Assembly: GCA_021160845.1 (NCBI GenBank)
Contig: JAGHBT010000306.1
Span: 1-9,481, forward strand
Direction: 5' to 3'
Origin: a bacterium
GTDB lineage: Bacteria > Krumholzibacteriota > Krumholzibacteriia > Krumholzibacteriales > WJIX01
Length of the DNA: 9,481 nucleotides
Part shown: piece after piece, positions 6,882 through 9,481 of the stretch
Position numbering within the stretch: the first letter of the stretch is position 1
Layout: every line of letters begins with the position of its first letter
The notes under the pieces: generated by a model
The model's database searches: none
What the model was told of the DNA's origin: nothing
Seen by the model: only the letters and a program-made list of their open reading frames with translations
Program-made: the position numbers and the translations under genes

Positions 6882-8594
6882 TTATCCTTCCATATTGTCA
6901 TCTCTCACAAATTGAAAAAGATCGGCTATATCCAACACTACAGTGCGTCGGATCACTTCTCCCTCTGTTTCCCCAACAATGTAAGGAGGCTCAAATATAT
7001 CTATTGGTTTCCTCCCCCCTCCATCTCTCAAGGTATCCTTTAGCTGTTTCTGAAGCTTCGGGTCTGTGCCATGAGCAATAGCATGAAGTGCGCTGTACAT
7101 AGCCCTTGATCTTCCAGCAAACACTCCCTGCCGCAGACGGTTTAATCTGCTGCTGGATAAACCCTCCTCCTTTAGTTTCTTTATACTTTTCAAAAGATCC
7201 CTGAATGCAGAAACTTCGTATGGCCGGCAAAAAAGATATGGGCGCTTTACATCGTGAGCACAGGCCGGTGTCCGTTCCCGGAGTTTCTTTCGGTAAGTCT
7301 CAGGATTTTCCGAGCCTGGGTCACTAAGGATAGTGAAATCAATGGTGCTGCCGGGCAATTCTCTGCCACCCAGCATTTTTTTAATACTTTCCTCGCAGGC
7401 ATGCCTTTTGGCATTTTTCAGCAACTCCTTCCCCGCATGGATAACCTTTGAAATTGGATACTTGTAATGGAAAAAAACAATACCGGCTGAGGCTGTGAGC
7501 GGAAAACCATCCTTTGCCGTGTATTTTTCAAACTTGTCGATTATCTGCCTGGCCGCCTGGCAAGCCTTTTTGGCCTTTATCAGCAAAACCAGATCATCCC
7601 CACCCAACATCAAGACATTAAACTGCGCCTTTTCACCGTTTTTTGGATAGGGAAACAGAGAAGACAGGGTCTCAATCACACTGCGATTCAATGCCTCATC
7701 CACTTGTTTTGAAAATTTTTTGAGTTTTTCTTTTTGCCTGATAGCAGAGATCGTTTCACCCATACCATTTCCGTCAAAGTAGATCAGGCCCAACCACATC
7801 TCTCCTTCTTTTTCCCCTTTGACCATGTCTTCAAAGGAAACAGGGAGAAGCCGGTAGTATTCTTCTTTATCCATTTTTCCCCAGGCATTGGCAGCATACT
7901 TAGTCCAGTACTCTATCCATCTTTCGGTCTTGTTGTATAATCTTTGCCTTGTTTGTCCCTTTGGTAGTCCCTCTTCACTTATTGGCGACCCGTTCTTCTC
8001 TTTATTTGCGCAACCGGCACATAAATAGCGGTTTGAACCCGATTTACGATCGAAAATAATCCCAGAAATGTCACAGGTTCCTTTTCCACACGATTCGCAT
8101 CTCTTGAGATAAGAACCTCCGGGAAGCAAACCGGAAAGCTTAGGAATTCCCTTTTTCAAGGCGATTTTCTCATTTAATTTTTCCAGAGCAGCGGCAAAAT
8201 CCTTTTCCTTTTCATATCTGACCCACTCTCCAGTTATGGTTGCTCCACAGGTTTCTTGCTCATAAAAATCACAAAGTCTGCCAACAAGCTTGTCCATGAT
8301 TTCTGTAATCCCGTCGTCAGGGGTAGTAGCAGGCAAACTGTACTCAACGAGCAGATTTCCACCTCCCTGAATGATTTTTTCCTCCAGATGAAGATCTTTG
8401 CCTGTCGATTCCAGAGCATCTGCCTGATCATCTCCCATCTCGCGCGGAAGCAAATTAAAAATCAAATCGTCTATCAGCTCACTGGCTCTTTGAATTTGCC
8501 TGAGTTTGCTGGTGCTGAATATATATTCGTGGATACTGTCGGAATCGAGTTTCAATAGAATCTTAGGCCTGACATCGAATGATTTATCCATCAT
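6882..8594 (-). CDS. cas10: Cas10 large subunit, HD-less, with intact GGDD cyclase motif
   Basis: Cas10 is the large subunit of type III effector complexes; on target RNA binding its Palm domains turn ATP into cyclic oligoadenylates or related messengers. At 570 residues it is much shorter than usual Csm1 or Cmr2 because it has no N-terminal HD nuclease domain. It starts directly at the first Palm domain (LDSDSIHEYIF at 16-26, then GGGNLLVEY at 77-85). A zinc ribbon follows, with C166/C169 and C192/C195. The second Palm has D274 in YFDGNGMGE and GGDD at 331-334, followed by TASAGIVFFHYKYP (367-380), typical of this family. Both metal-binding elements are intact, so messenger synthesis is expected but not DNA cleavage. 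Residues after about 450 form the helical C-terminal domain. The start is ATGATG; the first ATG overlaps the TIR stop (ATGA) and has AAAGGA upstream. An HD-less Cas10 is a stated hallmark of subtype III-D. Confidence 0.95.
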   Translation of the reverse strand: MMDKSFDVRPKILLKLDSDSIHEYIFSTSKLRQIQRASELIDDLIFNLLPREMGDDQADALESTGKDLHLEEKIIQGGGNLLVEYSLPATTPDDGITEIMDKLVGRLCDFYEQETCGATITGEWVRYEKEKDFAAALEKLNEKIALKKGIPKLSGLLPGGSYLKRCESCGKGTCDISGIIFDRKSGSNRYLCAGCANKEKNGSPISEEGLPKGQTRQRLYNKTERWIEYWTKYAANAWGKMDKEEYYRLLPVSFEDMVKGEKEGEMWLGLIYFDGNGMGETISAIRQKEKLKKFSKQVDEALNRSVIETLSSLFPYPKNGEKAQFNVLMLGGDDLVLLIKAKKACQAARQIIDKFEKYTAKDGFPLTASAGIVFFHYKYPISKVIHAGKELLKNAKRHACEESIKKMLGGRELPGSTIDFTILSDPGSENPETYRKKLRERTPACAHDVKRPYLFCRPYEVSAFRDLLKSIKKLKEEGLSSSRLNRLRQGVFAGRSRAMYSALHAIAHGTDPKLQKQLKDTLRDGGGRKPIDIFEPPYIVGETEGEVIRRTVVLDIADLFQFVRDDNMEG

Positions 8595-9406
8595 TCGTTA
8601 ATCCTTTGAATCAAAGTCGAAAGCATATTGACAAATACTGTTTCAGTATACGTACTAGTAGCGGCTTGGTGATCTGTGCATGGAGCATCAGAGAAAGTAA
8701 CAAGAGGCAAGAACGCCTGATCGCCCTTAAGACGTTCCACTAATCGCAAGTAAATAGGATCTGAAATCGCTGGATGTGGGTGATGGTAAACGATTTTTAC
8801 ATATTCCCGTTTATATGCATCACCTGCCATATAGTCGTTAATGTCCGAATAATCTATGGGTATTACTTCAAAATGAGATGAAATCCCCGCAAGTTTTCCG
8901 TCATAATACTTATGTTTTAGATCTGGGCTGACAATGAATAGTATTTTTTGTTTAGCTGCTAATGCCACCAGTTTTCGGCTTATTTCTTGGTAGTCAACTG
9001 GGGGTAGGTCACACTCTAGTAGTTTTGTTGCAACTTCATATAATTTTTTTATATTTTTAGGATCGTCCAGAGTGATCGCCTGCATTCTGTGAAATTGAGG
9101 AGGAAGATCAGATATTTTGAGTCCGCCATAGCAGATTGGTATTACTGGTTTCTCTTTGATAAAGATCGCTCCAGCTTCAAAGTGGAGCCAACATCTATCA
9201 ATAGACCTTGGGCTACACATTAACAGCAGCACCTCTGTTTTTTGAAGATTATCTATTATTTCCTTAAACCAATCCTCACCCGGCTTTAAATCTTCCGACG
9301 AAAGGAAGATACTCAGATTTCCTAAAAAATCTCGCTTAAGGCATTCTTGGAGCTCACGGGCTAGTTTCTCTTCTTCTTTGATATGACTTATAAATACATG
9401 ACTCAT
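8591..9406 (-). CDS. TIR-domain protein with unassigned C-terminal domain, candidate type III effector
   Basis: This 271-residue protein has no signal peptide or membrane segment, so it should be cytosolic. Residues 1-135 form a bacterial TIR domain. It opens with the box-1 strand HVFISH and continues through FLSSEDLKPGEDW (34-46), a hydrophobic strand LLLMCSP (60-66), and W73 followed by E77 in CWLHFEAGA, the position of the catalytic Glu in NADase TIR domains. Known bacterial TIR defence proteins hydrolyse or cyclise NAD+ when triggered. Residues 150-271 look like alternating strands and helices (KILFIVSPD, YVKIVYHH, FLPLVTFSD) in a Rossmann-like pattern. I cannot assign them to SAVED, CARF or SLOG. 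A strong AAAGGGGG ribosome site precedes the ATG. The stop overlaps the cas10 start by four bases, so the two proteins are made together. My inference is that it is an effector switched on by the Cas10 product. The TIR call is firm; the effector role is not shown. Confidence 0.88.
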   Translation of the reverse strand: MSHVFISHIKEEEKLARELQECLKRDFLGNLSIFLSSEDLKPGEDWFKEIIDNLQKTEVLLLMCSPRSIDRCWLHFEAGAIFIKEKPVIPICYGGLKISDLPPQFHRMQAITLDDPKNIKKLYEVATKLLECDLPPVDYQEISRKLVALAAKQKILFIVSPDLKHKYYDGKLAGISSHFEVIPIDYSDINDYMAGDAYKREYVKIVYHHPHPAISDPIYLRLVERLKGDQAFLPLVTFSDAPCTDHQAATSTYTETVFVNMLSTLIQRINE

Positions 9407-9481
9407 ATAGCGCCCCCTTTCAATTTATCCTTGTGTACCATGGCGACTTTGTACCATAGCTTCATGTGTGAAGTCCATTTC
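9403..9481 (-). CDS. 3' end of an unidentified upstream gene (partial)
   Basis: One minus-strand frame is open from the window edge to a TGA at 9405-9403. The readable tail is about 25 residues, ending in KLKGGAI, and is basic and rich in Trp, Lys and Met. The stop shares the bases ATGA with the start of the TIR gene, the same junction type found at two other places in this operon; that is the main support for calling it a gene. The other two minus frames close within this stretch. An open frame this short is not improbable by chance, so the call rests on the junction. The tail matches no family I recognise. If real, the operon starts outside the window and the TIR gene is translationally coupled to this gene. 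Confidence 0.45.
   Translation of the reverse strand, partial: KWTSHMKLWYKVAMVHKDKLKGGAI
9413..9420 (-). promoter_or_regulatory. Ribosome binding site of the TIR gene
   Basis: AAAGGGGG on the minus strand, six bases before the ATG at 9406. It lies inside the last codons of the upstream gene, consistent with coupled translation. It fixes the TIR start. Confidence 0.65.

Noticed and set aside
6882..8594. Interpretation of the GGDD protein as a GGDEF diguanylate cyclase
   Set aside because: Zinc ribbon, YFDGNGMGE, the SAGIVFFHYKYP block and adjacent RAMP genes identify Cas10; the motif is GGDD, not GGDEF.
9434..9457. Direct repeat of TGTACCAT (9434-9441 and 9450-9457), 16 bases apart, possible operator
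   Set aside because: Only two copies of eight bases, and they lie in the probable coding tail of the upstream gene. Spacing is not tied to any promoter I can see.
9460..9473. Small hairpin CTTCA-TGTG-TGAAG before the TIR gene, possible terminator
   Set aside because: A five-base-pair stem with no following T run in either direction; it falls within an apparently open reading frame.

Overview
The window is one tightly packed bacterial operon, read entirely on the minus strand, so transcription runs from the high coordinates to the low ones. It carries an RNA-targeting type III CRISPR-Cas effector module that best fits subtype III-D. The support is a Cas10 with no HD nuclease domain and a two-domain Csx10 (Cas5-like) protein. 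I cannot name the host. Short Shine-Dalgarno sites of the AGGA type, ATGA stop/start overlaps and a mid-range base composition indicate a bacterium and little more.

Layout in transcription order: (1) the last codons of an unidentified gene (9481-9403), overlapping the next start by ATGA; (2) a TIR-domain protein with an unassigned C-terminal half (9406-8591); (3) HD-less Cas10 with an intact GGDD cyclase motif (8594-6882); (4) a Cas7/Csm3-like RAMP protein without the usual cleavage aspartate (6875-6111); (5) Csx10 (6114-4846); (6) and (7) two small, helical, highly charged proteins (4817-4311 and 4278-3790), the first a candidate Cas11 small subunit; (8) a second Cas7/Csm3-like protein that keeps the cleavage aspartate (3730-2891); (9) a 691-residue OLD/RecF-like ATPase with a DUF3696-type end and an unassigned N-terminal extension (2821-746), starting at GTG; (10) a gene of unknown function that overlaps the ATPase gene by 14 bases and runs off the window at base 1.

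Proposed working model (inference): Csx10 caps a crRNA-bound backbone made of the two Cas7 proteins and the small subunit(s). Target RNA pairing activates Cas10, which makes a nucleotide second messenger through its GGDD site. TIR is the first complete gene of the operon and touches cas10 by a four-base overlap, so it is the natural candidate effector, probably acting on NAD+. Its C-terminal half would be the place for a sensor. The ATPase plus its overlapping partner could be a second ancillary effector or an adjacent defence pair drawn into the operon.

No cas1, cas2, cas6, CRISPR array, tRNA, rRNA, transposase or clear terminator is visible. No stretch longer than about 70 bases lacks a gene. 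The flanking genes (TIR, the 3' part of the ATPase gene, the last gene) are visibly richer in A+T than the cas core, which suggests accessory genes of separate origin.
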